Positions 43,346 through 52,588 of a DNA stretch of 64,000 nt are shown one piece after another. Under the pieces are notes generated by a model. It ran no database searches, was not told the origin of the DNA, and saw only the letters and a program-made list of their open reading frames with translations. Source of the DNA: Caldilinea sp. CFX5 (lineage in GTDB: Bacteria > Chloroflexota > Anaerolineae > Caldilineales > Caldilineaceae); assembly GCA_021405325.1 (NCBI GenBank), contig QWII01000077.1, positions 4,574-68,573 on the forward strand, read 5' to 3'. How positions within the stretch are numbered: position 1 is the first letter of the stretch; every line of letters starts with the position of its first letter. The position numbers and the translations under genes were made by a program.

Positions 43346-45979
43346 ATGACCACAACCTTTGGTGCCTTGTTACGACAGTTGCGCCGTCGCGCCCAGATGA
43401 CCCAAGCCGATCTGGCCGCGGCGGTGGGTTATAGCGTCTCGTTCATTTCCAGCCTGGAACAGAACACGCGCCGCCCGGATGTCCATAGCATTCTGCAACA
43501 CTTTGTGCCGGCGTTGGCGCTACAAGCAGAACCACACCTGGCGGCCCATTTGCTCGAACTGGCCGCGGCCGCGCAAGGCGATTTACCGCCACCCGCCGCG
43601 CTCACCTTGACGCGGGAACGGCGCATTGTCATCACCGCGACGAACCCGGAAGCGCCAACCAATCTGCCCACACCGCCGACGCCCCTCATTGGCCGTGACC
43701 AGACCGTGAAGACGCTCTGTGATCGCTTGCTTGGTCACCAGGGACGGCTGTTGACGCTGGTCGGGCCGCCGGGCGTAGGCAAGACGCGGCTGGGGCTGGC
43801 GGTGGCCGCCCAGTTGCAAACGTTCCACCCCGATGGCGTCTATTTTGTTCCGCTCGCTCCCGTCAGCGATCCGGATTTCGTGGCATCGGCATTGGTCAGC
43901 GCATTGGCGATTATTGACAGCCCAGACAAGCCGCCGCAGAAACGGTTGATCGAGTTTCTGCGGCGCAAGGAACTGCTGTTGTTGCTGGACAATTTCGAGC
44001 AAGTGACCAGCGCTGCACCATTGGTGGCGACCTTGTTGGCTGAATGTCCGGGGGTGCGCATCCTCGTCACCAGCCGCGAACGGTTGCACCTGCGCGCCGA
44101 GCAGCGCTTTACCGTACTGCCCCTCACCCTGGATTTTGCAGTGGCCTTATTTGTGCAGCGGACGCAACTGGTTGAGCCAACCTTCGTCCTCACCCCGCAA
44201 AATCAACCCGCAATCGAAAAGATTTGCCGAAGGCTCGACTGCCTGCCGCTGGCGATTGAACTGATCGCCGCCCGTATTGATCTGTTTTCGCCCCAACAGA
44301 TGCTGACGCGTTTGCAAACCCATGCACTCGATCTTCTGACCGATAATGCCCAGGATGCACCGGCGCATCAACGCACGCTACGCGAGGCGATTCAAGCCAG
44401 CTATGTGTTGTTGACGGAACATGAACGCGCCCTCTTGCGCACGCTAGGCGTCTTTGTCGATGGTTTTGACCTGGCGGTTGTGGCCTATTTTGGTTTTGAT
44501 GGCGAGGTGTTGCACGGCTTGATCAATAAAAGCCTTGTGCATCTGGCTGCTCAACCCAGCGCTACCCAAAACGAGGAGACAGAACGACGCTTTGTGCTGT
44601 TAGAAATGGTGCGCGAATATGCTTATGAAGCATTGCTTGCCGTAGGCGAAGCAACGTTGGTGCAGCGACGCCATGCTGACTATTTTCTCAACTTGGCTGC
44701 CACCGCTGCGCAATTCATGGATCGCAGCGAAAAAAAGCACTGGCTGGCGCGACTACAAGCTGACTACGGGAATCTGCGGGCGGCGCTGGCATGGCTCATC
44801 GCTACGGACGCAGCAGCGGCGCAACACATGGCCTATCTACTCTGGCGCTTTTGGGAAGCGAACGCTCTCCTGAGCGAAGGACATAACTGGTTAGCAAAGG
44901 CGCTAGCAGCGGAGAGATCACCAACGTCTACGCGCGCCTGGGCGCTATGGGCGCAAGCGGGATTAACCGATTCTCTCGGCAATTTCGAGCAGGCACAGGA
45001 TCTGGCGCAAGAATCTCTGATGATCTTTCACGCCACCAATGATCTGGTAGGCTTCTGCGAAGCATTGAGTCTGCTGGGCTATATCCTGATGAACGCAGGA
45101 AGACCCGATCAAGCCTTGCCTTACCTGGAACAATGTCTCATATCGGCGCGACAGGCAGGCGATCCCCAATGCCTGGCTCATGCCCTGGTCGGTTTAGGCG
45201 ATGTCTATCTTGGGCTTGGGCGGTCGCTGCCGCAGATCCTGCCCATCTTGGAGGAAAGCGCACAGATCTACGAAGAGTTGGGCAATCAACAAGGATTTGC
45301 CTATAGCAACCATGTGAAAGCGCGCATGCACATGCTGGCTGGCGAGTACGCCCAAGCCATCACCCTCTGTCACGAAGCACTGGCGATCAACCGCGCTATG
45401 GGATCACGATTGGATGCCTCTTATGTGCTCACCACCTTGGCCGGAGCCAATTGGTTTGCCGGCAACCGGGTGGCGGCTGGCACGCATTGGGAAGAGGCAC
45501 TGTCGTTCTTTCAAGCCGCAGACGGTAAGGCAATGCTCAACGAAGTCTGGTATGGATTTGTCATGGTGGCGCGCTACTTGCTGACGGTGGCCGGCATGAC
45601 GATTACGCAACATGCCTTTGATGACACCACGCGCCTGTTAAGCGCTGTGCAGAAAATTCTTGACGGCCAACCACCATTTCTGGATGCAGCGGCGGATGAG
45701 AACTATCGGGAGCTGCTGGCTACCGCGCGCCTTGCCTGTTCAGAAAGCACCTTTGCCACGCTGTGGGCAGCAGGGCAGCAGTGGACGTTGGCGGAAGCGG
45801 TTGCCTTCGCTGCGACGTTACCGGTTGCCTCTGTCCCCTTGGATTGCCCGCCGTGGTTACAGCCCACGCCAGAGGTTGCGGTGGTCGTGAGACAGCCCGT
45901 CGCATCGGCAACCAGCCAACACACGCCGCCGCCACTCAATCCGCACCCCGCTGGCTTCACCATAGAAGCCAGCCTATAA
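43346..45979 (+). CDS. XRE-NB-ARC-TPR (STAND) transcription regulator 2
   Basis: 877 residues. The N-terminal XRE domain differs from regulator 1 at only a few positions over ~60 residues (MTQADLAAAV, FISSLEQNTRRPD), whereas the TPR half is largely different. NB-ARC motifs: GPPGVGKTRLG near 145, LLLLLDNFEQ near 212, LPLAIELIAA near 305. A STAND winged-helix region (ALLRTLGVFVDGFDL) precedes the TPRs. Same DNA-binding head but a different sensor half suggests one operator read by two ligand inputs. It is divergent from the DUF1572 operon. Confidence 0.9.
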   Translation: MTTTFGALLRQLRRRAQMTQADLAAAVGYSVSFISSLEQNTRRPDVHSILQHFVPALALQAEPHLAAHLLELAAAAQGDLPPPAALTLTRERRIVITATNPEAPTNLPTPPTPLIGRDQTVKTLCDRLLGHQGRLLTLVGPPGVGKTRLGLAVAAQLQTFHPDGVYFVPLAPVSDPDFVASALVSALAIIDSPDKPPQKRLIEFLRRKELLLLLDNFEQVTSAAPLVATLLAECPGVRILVTSRERLHLRAEQRFTVLPLTLDFAVALFVQRTQLVEPTFVLTPQNQPAIEKICRRLDCLPLAIELIAARIDLFSPQQMLTRLQTHALDLLTDNAQDAPAHQRTLREAIQASYVLLTEHERALLRTLGVFVDGFDLAVVAYFGFDGEVLHGLINKSLVHLAAQPSATQNEETERRFVLLEMVREYAYEALLAVGEATLVQRRHADYFLNLAATAAQFMDRSEKKHWLARLQADYGNLRAALAWLIATDAAAAQHMAYLLWRFWEANALLSEGHNWLAKALAAERSPTSTRAWALWAQAGLTDSLGNFEQAQDLAQESLMIFHATNDLVGFCEALSLLGYILMNAGRPDQALPYLEQCLISARQAGDPQCLAHALVGLGDVYLGLGRSLPQILPILEESAQIYEELGNQQGFAYSNHVKARMHMLAGEYAQAITLCHEALAINRAMGSRLDASYVLTTLAGANWFAGNRVAAGTHWEEALSFFQAADGKAMLNEVWYGFVMVARYLLTVAGMTITQHAFDDTTRLLSAVQKILDGQPPFLDAAADENYRELLATARLACSESTFATLWAAGQQWTLAEAVAFAATLPVASVPLDCPPWLQPTPEVAVVVRQPVASATSQHTPPPLNPHPAGFTIEASL

Positions 45980-45990
45980 TCTGGTAAGCG

Positions 45991-46116
45991 CCCACACTAC
46001 AACGGATTCAGAATGCAGCGGATTCCCCCTGAATAGCTCAGATTGTTGGGCTGATTCAGACAACCGAGCTGTCCTATGCTTAATCCGCTACTTTCTGAAT
46101 CCGTTGTAGTGTGGGG
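45991..46116. repeat. foldback element ACACTACAACGGAT family, copy 2
   Basis: Terminal inverted repeats 45991-46024 and 46082-46116 with a few mismatches around 57 bp. Its right half encodes the last residues (TLQRIQKVAD) and the stop codon of the sulfotransferase. Confidence 0.88.
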
Positions 46117-47066
46117 TGGCTATCATCCGTGTGACGCATCGCCACGCTACCATGCTCCAACCATCGACGACAGTCAAGCGTTAGCACCCTCGCTGCCGTC
46201 TGTTCATAGAGAACCAGCTCCTCAGCCGACAGGAACTCTTGCCAGCGGCCATTTGTCCCCTTGAAGAAGAAGGCCTGCGGTCCGCCTTTGAGACCGGTAT
46301 AAGCGCCATGGACTTCTGCCATATGGCGGAGGGCGGTCAGGCTCACGTCCGGCACGATCTCCGTAATGAGGGTATCGGTGACGGGAATATGCAGAAAGCC
46401 GGCAATGCGCCTGAGTTCGCTGGGCAGATCGGCTAGCAAGTCGTTGTAGTGGACAAAGAGAATGTTAGCGAGTTGCCGGTAATTCCACCATGTTTGTGTA
46501 TGATGCAGATTGCCCCAATACGGGTAGCCTTCGCTCTCCCAGGCAAACCAGCCACGGGTCATCCAAGTGCGCCATACCTCATGCCGATCGGTTGGGCAGG
46601 GTAGCAAGGGTGGGCCAACCCGATCAGGCGTCTCGTTCAATCTGTCCAGCAGCCTATCACTTAAATTGCTGTAGTGGTTGAGAAAGGACATAAAGACATC
46701 GCGCGGATCGCGTCCCACGACAATGTAACTTACCTCTGGATAGAAAGGTAAGCCGTCAAGGGCCAGGTGCGTCTTGATAAAGCGGCGATGCTGTTGCCCT
46801 TCGAGTAAAGCGCATACCTGCTCCAGTGGCATAATGCGCATATCCAGCCAGGGCGACAGATCATTGAGGGGAATTTGTCGCCAATCGCGCTCTTCTCGTT
46901 CCCAGAAAAGTAGGCGGCGCACAATCTCCTGGAGCCAGGTTGTCCCGGAGCGATAGGAAGTCGTAATGACAATATCGTCCGGGCGTGGCCGGTAGCGCCC
47001 CCAGCGCGTGCTATCTAAATGATGATTTTGATAGGTGTGAATGACTTTGGGTAGAGACGTAGACAT
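46080..47066 (-). CDS. sulfotransferase (PAPS-dependent) with repeat-derived C-terminus
   Basis: About 328 residues. The 5'-phosphosulfate loop TSYRSGTTWLQEI is near residues 37-49 and the 3'-phosphate motif VVGRDPRDVFMSF near 122; KTHLALD and the C-terminal KGGPQAFFFKGTNGRW are also typical. It transfers sulfate from PAPS to an alcohol or amine; acceptor unknown. I prefer the second of two adjacent ATGs because GGAGG is too near the first. The final ~10 residues come from the foldback repeat, so the original stop was probably displaced. It follows the S41 gene by 30 bp. Confidence 0.85.
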   Translation of the reverse strand: MSTSLPKVIHTYQNHHLDSTRWGRYRPRPDDIVITTSYRSGTTWLQEIVRRLLFWEREERDWRQIPLNDLSPWLDMRIMPLEQVCALLEGQQHRRFIKTHLALDGLPFYPEVSYIVVGRDPRDVFMSFLNHYSNLSDRLLDRLNETPDRVGPPLLPCPTDRHEVWRTWMTRGWFAWESEGYPYWGNLHHTQTWWNYRQLANILFVHYNDLLADLPSELRRIAGFLHIPVTDTLITEIVPDVSLTALRHMAEVHGAYTGLKGGPQAFFFKGTNGRWQEFLSAEELVLYEQTAARVLTLDCRRWLEHGSVAMRHTDDSHPTLQRIQKVAD

Positions 47067-47096
47067 CATTCCTCCGCAAAGCTCTGTTGATATTGG

Positions 47097-48059
47097 CTAC
47101 GTAGCCGATGGGTACGCTTGCTCACGCATTGTGCTTTGTAGCCACACGCTGGCAGCAGCACAAAGCGTTTCGCACGAACCTGGCACAAGCTCATCCGGCT
47201 GAATTGTGCTACCATAGCGCTGTCCTGCGCGATCCTCAAAGACGGCAACGGACAGCAAGATCTCGGCGCCATCGCTCAAGGCAAAACCTTGATTACATGT
47301 GGAGCAACCCGCCGTCGGCTGACCAAAACTGCGCGCTCGCGCTTGCTTGCGGAAGGCCACAGCTACGACCTCGCCGGAACTGATGGTCGATGGTCCGGTC
47401 AACACGGCAATTGACGCTGGCTTGTGTTGTAACTGCACCACAGGCGGGACAAGCGCCAAACAGATGCCTGGGCCAACGATGCATTGACCTGCCACATACC
47501 GCCAGCCCAGGCGCTGACCGTCAGGATAGACAAAAGCGCCAACATCTTCAACATCAAAGAGCGGCCCCAAGCCCACCAGCATCGGAAACATGCTGCCGCC
47601 AGTGTTATCGGTCAGATCAACGATCCACCCCACCGGCCCCGTGGCGTCGATCTGCCCAATGATCTGTTGCAGGGTACGCGCATAGACGGTAGCCGCTGCC
47701 GACGACCCCGTAAAATCCGGCACATGGAGATAGGCAATGCCTGGCATCAGCAGCCGGCCGCTGGGCAAGCGATTACGACTGTCCAGCGCGCCGCTTTCAA
47801 TCGCCTGGGCCGTTTCCGGCCGTTGGAAGAAGCTGTGACCATCGTTGAGCTGACGCAGCGCAAATTCAATGGCCGGATAGGTATCAGCGGGTTGCTGCGC
47901 ACCTTGTGCTAAGGGCCAGGTTGCGGCAAACAGGGCCGGCCAGTCAATGGTCGCACGGTGGAGTGAATTGGTTTGCAGGATGGTCAGCGCTGCTTGTAGG
48001 TAAGCGCTGGCTGTAGCAGAAATTCCTAGCCGAGGATCAGGGATGGTTGGTTGCTTCAT
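47097..48059 (-). CDS. S41-family (C-terminal processing type) serine protease-like protein
   Basis: About 320 residues from the ATG at 48059; earlier in-frame ATGs at 48113 and 48164 are possible. Family motifs: WIVDLTDNTGGSMF near 172 (substrate loop), and VLTGPSTISSGEVVAVAF near 235 with the nucleophile serine in TISSGE. GQPTAGCSTCNQGF follows. There is no PDZ domain and no signal peptide, so it is a short, probably cytosolic, variant. Two Cys in CSTC are notable. It lies in one operon with the sulfotransferase. Confidence 0.78.
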   Translation of the reverse strand: MKQPTIPDPRLGISATASAYLQAALTILQTNSLHRATIDWPALFAATWPLAQGAQQPADTYPAIEFALRQLNDGHSFFQRPETAQAIESGALDSRNRLPSGRLLMPGIAYLHVPDFTGSSAAATVYARTLQQIIGQIDATGPVGWIVDLTDNTGGSMFPMLVGLGPLFDVEDVGAFVYPDGQRLGWRYVAGQCIVGPGICLALVPPVVQLQHKPASIAVLTGPSTISSGEVVAVAFRKQARARSFGQPTAGCSTCNQGFALSDGAEILLSVAVFEDRAGQRYGSTIQPDELVPGSCETLCAAASVWLQSTMREQAYPSAT

Positions 48060-48333
48060 GATCGTCTGACCCGTTGGTGAGTTGAGTACACGTTTTCGGT
48101 CATCTAGCCCCATCGCCCATTGTTGCCTGCGCCCACTGCCTCCGTAGCAGTGCCATCCATGCACTCTACACTAACTATCTTCTTCCCAGACTCGGCACCG
48201 AATAACTAGCGTGCTGTTAACAGGAACGGTAACAGATCGAAAGGCGTGAAGGTCGGCACTGCTACCCGATCCCACCGACCAGTGTTCTTCGGGCGAATTT
48301 GCGCAATTGATGTTATTGACACTAGTACACGAT
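48060..48333. other. gene-free stretch upstream of the S41 gene
   Basis: No gene is supported here. It contains a CACTCTACAC stretch (48158-48167) that resembles the -10 region of the box-dependent promoters, but no TTACACAA box is found at the expected distance. Confidence 0.4.
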
Positions 48334-48430
48334 GGCGTAAATAAACCGATAGTTGGTCAGTAGGACAGTAACACAGTGGAACAGTCGGTCAATCCCTGTC
48401 TTACTGTCTTACTGAACTACTGGCTTACTT
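48334..48430. repeat. octad element with ends GGCGTAAATAAACC / ACTGGCTTACTT, copy 1
   Basis: It begins GGCGTAAATAAACC, has period-8 units (GTCAGTAG, GACAGTAA...; then CTGTCTTA twice, inverted) and ends ACTGGCTTACTT. A second copy in the other orientation is at 63919-63998. The end supplies the TAA stop of the following 84-residue gene. Confidence 0.8.
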
Positions 48431-48679
48431 CCGCCGCGCTGTACTAGTCTTAATTCTCCAGTCCCCGGATCCAATTTCTTCGTCGTCGTGGACTTCAAGT
48501 TCGTCGAATTGAACTCTGACACGTACCTGGGGGCCTGGAAGTTTCTTACTAAAAATTCGATAGTGTACCGTGACATTTCCTTCATCCCCGTTGAACCGGA
48601 AAGAGTGCAGATCTTGCCCTTCAATGTCCTTCGCAACATAGGTAAATGACTGCGGTGAACCGACTGCTTGCCATGACAT
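48425..48679 (-). CDS. small hypothetical protein, 84 residues
   Basis: ATG at 48679 with AGGAG 6-7 bp upstream. The protein is hydrophilic and strand-rich (FTYVAKDIEGQD; VRVRVQFDELEV), without a signal peptide or cysteine. I do not recognise a family. Its last residues (STARRK) and stop lie at the junction with an octad repeat, so the C-terminus may have been altered. A 36-bp-arm hairpin covers its upstream region. Confidence 0.6.
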   Translation of the reverse strand: MSWQAVGSPQSFTYVAKDIEGQDLHSFRFNGDEGNVTVHYRIFSKKLPGPQVRVRVQFDELEVHDDEEIGSGDWRIKTSTARRK

Positions 48680-48693
48680 AATAATCTCCTTTG

Positions 48694-48768
48694 GCTCATC
48701 TACGGAAAGTGTGAACACCTGTCAGGTTTCCAAAACCTGACAGGTGTTCACACTTTCTGTAGATGAGC
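48694..48768. repeat. long hairpin, 36-nt arms
   Basis: Arms 48694-48729 and 48733-48768 (GCTCATCTACGGAAAG... and complement, one mismatch) with a 3-nt loop. It contains ACCTGTCAGGT-type palindromes. It lies between the NTF2-like gene and the 84-residue gene, directly before the ribosome site of the latter. Confidence 0.85.
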
Positions 48769-48815
48769 GCCTCCTTTTTGTTGATCTAATGGGTACAATT
48801 TGGCGAAGACCTTGT

Positions 48816-49235
48816 CTACAGCCAGCCCAATTCACGCATCGCCCAGGGTGCATTCCACACCTTGACCATACGCACAACCTTGTTCTCCGCGTTCATGGTC
48901 AAAAAGTAGACATAGTCGGTATGCGTTTCTTTATGCGTCGGCGGAACTGGGCCACCTTCCCCCGTGTGTTTGGCATGATAAGTGGCAAAGAAAATCGCAG
49001 TGCGCGTCTGCTCGTCATAGGCCGAGGCGTGCAGGTCATAGGTCGCGCCGGGGGCGGTGACGGTGGCCAGGCCGTACATCCAGTCACAGTAAGCTTGCAC
49101 GGTTTTGATTTCAACCAGCGGCTCACTCTGGGCAGTGAAAGTGGCGCCCTCAGCCACATAGGGTTGACAACCGGCCCAGCCTTCCGGGGCTTCACAAGCG
49201 ATAAAGAATTTGGTGGCGTTCTCGAAAGCGGTCAT
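48816..49235 (-). CDS. NTF2-like (SnoaL-type fold) protein
   Basis: 139 residues from the ATG at 49235, which has AGGAG 6 bp upstream. The sequence has the NTF2-fold pattern: N-terminal helix (TAFENATKFFIACE), GATFTAQSE strand, AYCDWMYGL helix and C-terminal strands ending VKVWNAPWAM. Function unknown; a small-molecule isomerase or binding role is usual for the fold. The frame stays open upstream to an ATG at 49376 through a conserved leader segment. It is driven by a box-dependent promoter. Confidence 0.75.
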   Translation of the reverse strand: MTAFENATKFFIACEAPEGWAGCQPYVAEGATFTAQSEPLVEIKTVQAYCDWMYGLATVTAPGATYDLHASAYDEQTRTAIFFATYHAKHTGEGGPVPPTHKETHTDYVYFLTMNAENKVVRMVKVWNAPWAMRELGWL

Positions 49236-49376
49236 CGGGTTCTCCTTGTTCATAATATGGGTTTGTTGCGATTGCGTTGTTGCCGTTGTATTCACCGTCA
49301 CCGGCGCATCCCCCCAGCGAATGGTCCAGGTGTCGGTGATGACAATGGTGATGGTGCGACGGCTGTGTTTGCTCAT
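49236..49376 (-). other. conserved in-frame leader segment MSKHSRRTITIV, copy 1
   Basis: Starting at the ATG at 49376 it encodes MSKHSRRTITIVITDTW and continues TIRWGDAPVTV, in frame with the NTF2 gene. The same peptide precedes the ester cyclase gene at 54231. Each downstream gene has its own ribosome site, so this is either a translated leader or an N-terminal extension of ~47 residues. Confidence 0.6.
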
Positions 49377-49382
49377 GGCCCT

Positions 49383-49436
49383 ACTCTACACCAGCCGTGA
49401 GCGACAGGGAACGGTTTTTTACACAAAATTACACAA
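49383..49436 (-). promoter_or_regulatory. box-dependent promoter of the NTF2-like gene
   Basis: Box TTACACAA-AA-TTACACAA (49419-49436), 7 bp, -35 TTCCCT (49406-49411), 17 bp, -10 TAGAGT (49383-49388). Transcription would begin very close to the leader ATG at 49376. Confidence 0.75.
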
Positions 49437-49493
49437 CGTTGGCGGCGGGTAAGCGAGGACAAAACATCGTTCAACCCTTACTGATATAGAGGC

Positions 49494-49982
49494 TCACGCC
49501 GGGTGAATCATTTCAGCAAACTTCCCCTCGACCCACGCCCGCATGTCATAGGTGATGGGCGGTTGGGGCGCATTCCCTTCCGTGTCGGGCGCCGGGTTGC
49601 GTTCCAGATACTGGATGGGTAGCTCATGAGAAGGGAACACGGCGTGCAGGCACAAGACCGCCGCACCCAGATTGCGCGTGCCATGCGGCACCCCGGCTGG
49701 GATAAAGACAACGGCGCCGGCGCCAACTGTGCGCCGCTCTTGCCCCAGCGTCACCTCGGCGGTCCCTTCATCAATGATGATCAACTCTTCGATGGTATGG
49801 ACATGCAGGGGGATGCAGTCGCCCGGCGCCATGCGTTCAAACAAAACCATTAACCCATTCACATACTGCCCATCGGGACGTGACGGATCAAGCACCATGG
49901 CGATGCTGGAGTTGGGTCGATAATCATCGGGATCGCCTTCGTCTACAAGGGGGCGATATGCGCGCTCGGTAACAATTGCCAT
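49494..49982 (-). CDS. cupin-domain protein, copy 1
   Basis: 162 residues, ATG at 49982 with AGGAGG 5 bp upstream. A single cupin barrel: the first motif PLHVHTIEELIII has two His and a Glu as metal ligands, and the second motif GVPHGTRNLG gives another His. C-terminal YDMRAWVEGKFAEMIHPA. It is nearly identical to the protein at 54491-54979. Likely a metal-dependent small-molecule enzyme or binder; substrate unknown. Unlike its twin it has no box-dependent promoter upstream; a foldback repeat lies there instead. Confidence 0.85.
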   Translation of the reverse strand: MAIVTERAYRPLVDEGDPDDYRPNSSIAMVLDPSRPDGQYVNGLMVLFERMAPGDCIPLHVHTIEELIIIDEGTAEVTLGQERRTVGAGAVVFIPAGVPHGTRNLGAAVLCLHAVFPSHELPIQYLERNPAPDTEGNAPQPPITYDMRAWVEGKFAEMIHPA

Positions 49983-50079
49983 TCGTTCCTCCTTTTCTTG
50001 TATTTTAGGCCGGTGGGTAGTTCGCGGGGCAGCTATCAATCCCTCGTGTGTATCAAGCTAAGGAATCAGGGGGCGCACA

Positions 50080-50230
50080 ACACTACAACGGATGAAGGCG
50101 GGAACGGATATGGATGCTATTAAAAACGTTTCCGAATAAATAAGAACCAAACGCGCCCAGCACACTGTCATTCCGTCGGTTTTTGTTCGGTAGCAAGCCC
50201 ATCCGTTCCCGCCTTCATCTGCTGTAGTGT
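50080..50230. repeat. foldback element ACACTACAACGGAT family, copy 3
   Basis: Terminal inverted repeats 50080-50109 and 50201-50230 with two mismatches around 91 bp, further flanked by TGTATCAAGC and its complement (50049-50058, 50235-50244). It occupies most of the 311-bp gap 49983-50293, which otherwise holds no gene. Confidence 0.85.
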
Positions 50231-50293
50231 CTTCGCTTGATACATATAGTGAGCAGCCACCGAACCACCCACCTGCTCAGCTTTGAACTCGCT

Positions 50294-52525
50294 TTACCGT
50301 CGTACCTGTGGCAGATAAAGCTTCTCCGCGCCGAGTGGTGTAAAGGCCGCAATCGATTGGCGACTCCGTCCGGCGACGCTGGTAAAATCGCCGACGGCAT
50401 AGAGCGTTGCCCCGCTCCCTACCAACCCGTAGACACGGCGATTGAGCTTAGGCGCCCAGGCCGTGATGGCGCCGGTCGCCACGTCGAGGGCGGCAATCCT
50501 GGCTTGTGGCTGTCCGTTACTATAGTCGATCTCCCCGCCGATATAGACCGTAGTCGTGGTGGCGGTTAGTGCATAAAGCGCAGGGCCGCGGACGAGCGGG
50601 TAGTTGGCGACGGATAAGCCACTCCGCGCATCGAGCGCAGCAAATTGCTCATGCTCTCCGCCGCCAATGGCGTTGAACTCACCCACGGCATAAACAATAC
50701 CCCCCGCCACCGCCAGTCCGTGAATCTGTCCATTGGGGTCAGGTCCCCAGGACGCGACCGCGCCGGTTGTGCGGTCAACGGCCGCCAGGTACGGGCGCGG
50801 TTGCCCGCCAATGGTGGTAAAATTGCCGCCGACATAAACCGTTGTTCCACTGACGACCATTATATTGACCCGCAGATCCGCCTCTGGTTGCCAGGGTGTG
50901 ACGGCACCAGCGGCATCCAGCGCCGCCAGGCGGCTGCGCGGTTGCCCGCCAATGGTGGTAAAATCGCCGCCGACGTAAACCGTTGAGCCGCTGATTGCCA
51001 GGGCGAAGACGGGCCCATCGGCATTGGGATCCCATGCGTTCACACTGCCTGTCGTTGCATCAATCCCCGCCAGATAGTGACGGCGTTGCCCATCAATGGT
51101 GGTAAAATTGCCGCCGACATAAACCGTTGTCCCACTGACGACGAGATTGTGTACCGTACCCACCACCTCTGGCGACCAGGCCAGCGCTTGACCCGTCACG
51201 GCATCCAAAGCGGCCAGACCGTGGCGCTCTTGTCCACCTAAATTCGTAAACCGACCGCCGACGTACAGGGTCGCCCCTTGCAACGCCAAGGTAAACACGC
51301 CAGGGCCGACGGTCGGCGCCCACGCGGTTGCGACGCCGGTTGTCACGTTGAAGGCCGCCAGCCCGTTACGCACCTGGCCGCCGATGCTTGTGAACCCGCC
51401 GCCGACATAGAGTGTTTCCGCACCCAGGGCAAACGTAACGACAACCCCATTGGCGTTCGGCTGCCAGGCCGTTGCTGCTCCTGTGGCAGTCGCTAACGCG
51501 GCGAGGTAGGGGCGACTCTGGCCGCCAATGGCCGTAAAAAATCCCCCGGCGTAGAGGGTTGCCCCGTTGATCGCCAGCGTGCTGACGACGTCATTGGCAT
51601 CGGGATTCCAAGCCGTGGCGCTCCCTGTCGCCACGTTGAGGGCCGCAAGCCGGTTGCGCGCCTGGCCGCCAATCGTCGTGAAAGCGCCGCCGGCGTAGAG
51701 CGTCTCGTCGCTGATGGCTACCGTGGCAACATAAGCATTGGCCTGTGGGTTCCAGGCCGTGGCCGCTCCGGTTGTTACATTCACCGCCGCAATGTTCTTC
51801 CGTGGCTGACCACCGATATGGGTAAAGCCACCGGCGATGTAGATCGTCTCGCCCTGCACAAGCAGCGTACTGATCGTGCCGATGATGAAAATGCCGCCGG
51901 CAACATCATGGTACTCTTGAACATTCGGGTTCCAGGGCGTGACAGCCCCGGTGATGGCATCCAGCGCGGCCAGGCTGTTGCGTGCCTGTCCACCGATCTG
52001 GTTGAAAGAGCCGCCCACATAGACCAGATTGTTATGCACCGCAATCGCCCCAACACCAAGGGTGTCGGGCCTGACATTCGGGTTCCAGTTCGGATCAACC
52101 GAGCCATCGGCCAGGAGATGGGCCAGGTTTTGGCGCGCTTCCCCGCCGACATGGGAAAAGGAACCCCCAATATACCAGCCGCCCTTTCCATCGGGCGCGA
52201 CGGCGGAGACATCGCCGTCCGTTACTTGGGCGAACTCTGATTGCGGTAGCCCGCTGTTACTATCGAGCGGAATCCCGGAGCTGGCGCTTGGCCCGACAAA
52301 AGTAAAGTCACCAGCCAGATAGAGGGTGTCGCCGACCCGTTCCAGATCGTAGACTGTCCCATTCGTCGACCACAGATGGGGCAGTGGGGCCGTACTCAGT
52401 TCCTGCGCCCGCACCGGCAGGATCAGCCAGAGACTAAACAACGCCAGCCAGAGGAGCAGGACAAGCACGCGAACCCAACCAACCATAAAGCGGCTAAATA
52501 AGCAATGGATCATCTTCGTAAACAT
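50294..52525 (-). CDS. secreted beta-propeller-like protein, delta-60-type repeats
   Basis: 743 residues, ATG at 52525 with GGAG 8 bp upstream. A signal peptide ends near PVRAQE. About a dozen repeats of ~45-55 residues follow with the pattern LYVGGxFTxIGGQxRxxLAALDxxTGxxTAWxP, as in DUF5122/delta-60 repeat proteins; these fold as beta-propeller blades. The C-terminus is KLYLPQVRR, a tail shared with other secreted proteins here. No catalytic motif; probably a binding or surface protein. Repeats this similar may expand or contract by recombination. Confidence 0.85.
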   Translation of the reverse strand: MFTKMIHCLFSRFMVGWVRVLVLLLWLALFSLWLILPVRAQELSTAPLPHLWSTNGTVYDLERVGDTLYLAGDFTFVGPSASSGIPLDSNSGLPQSEFAQVTDGDVSAVAPDGKGGWYIGGSFSHVGGEARQNLAHLLADGSVDPNWNPNVRPDTLGVGAIAVHNNLVYVGGSFNQIGGQARNSLAALDAITGAVTPWNPNVQEYHDVAGGIFIIGTISTLLVQGETIYIAGGFTHIGGQPRKNIAAVNVTTGAATAWNPQANAYVATVAISDETLYAGGAFTTIGGQARNRLAALNVATGSATAWNPDANDVVSTLAINGATLYAGGFFTAIGGQSRPYLAALATATGAATAWQPNANGVVVTFALGAETLYVGGGFTSIGGQVRNGLAAFNVTTGVATAWAPTVGPGVFTLALQGATLYVGGRFTNLGGQERHGLAALDAVTGQALAWSPEVVGTVHNLVVSGTTVYVGGNFTTIDGQRRHYLAGIDATTGSVNAWDPNADGPVFALAISGSTVYVGGDFTTIGGQPRSRLAALDAAGAVTPWQPEADLRVNIMVVSGTTVYVGGNFTTIGGQPRPYLAAVDRTTGAVASWGPDPNGQIHGLAVAGGIVYAVGEFNAIGGGEHEQFAALDARSGLSVANYPLVRGPALYALTATTTTVYIGGEIDYSNGQPQARIAALDVATGAITAWAPKLNRRVYGLVGSGATLYAVGDFTSVAGRSRQSIAAFTPLGAEKLYLPQVRR

Positions 52526-52588
52526 GTTCGTACTCCGGGTTGCTGACAACAATGGTGATGGTGCGACCGTACGCTTGCTCGTCGTCGT

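Noticed and set aside
48158..48167. A further box-dependent promoter for the S41 protease gene
   Set aside because: CACTCTACAC matches the -10 region of the module, but neither a -35 nor a TTACACAA box is found at the fixed distances.
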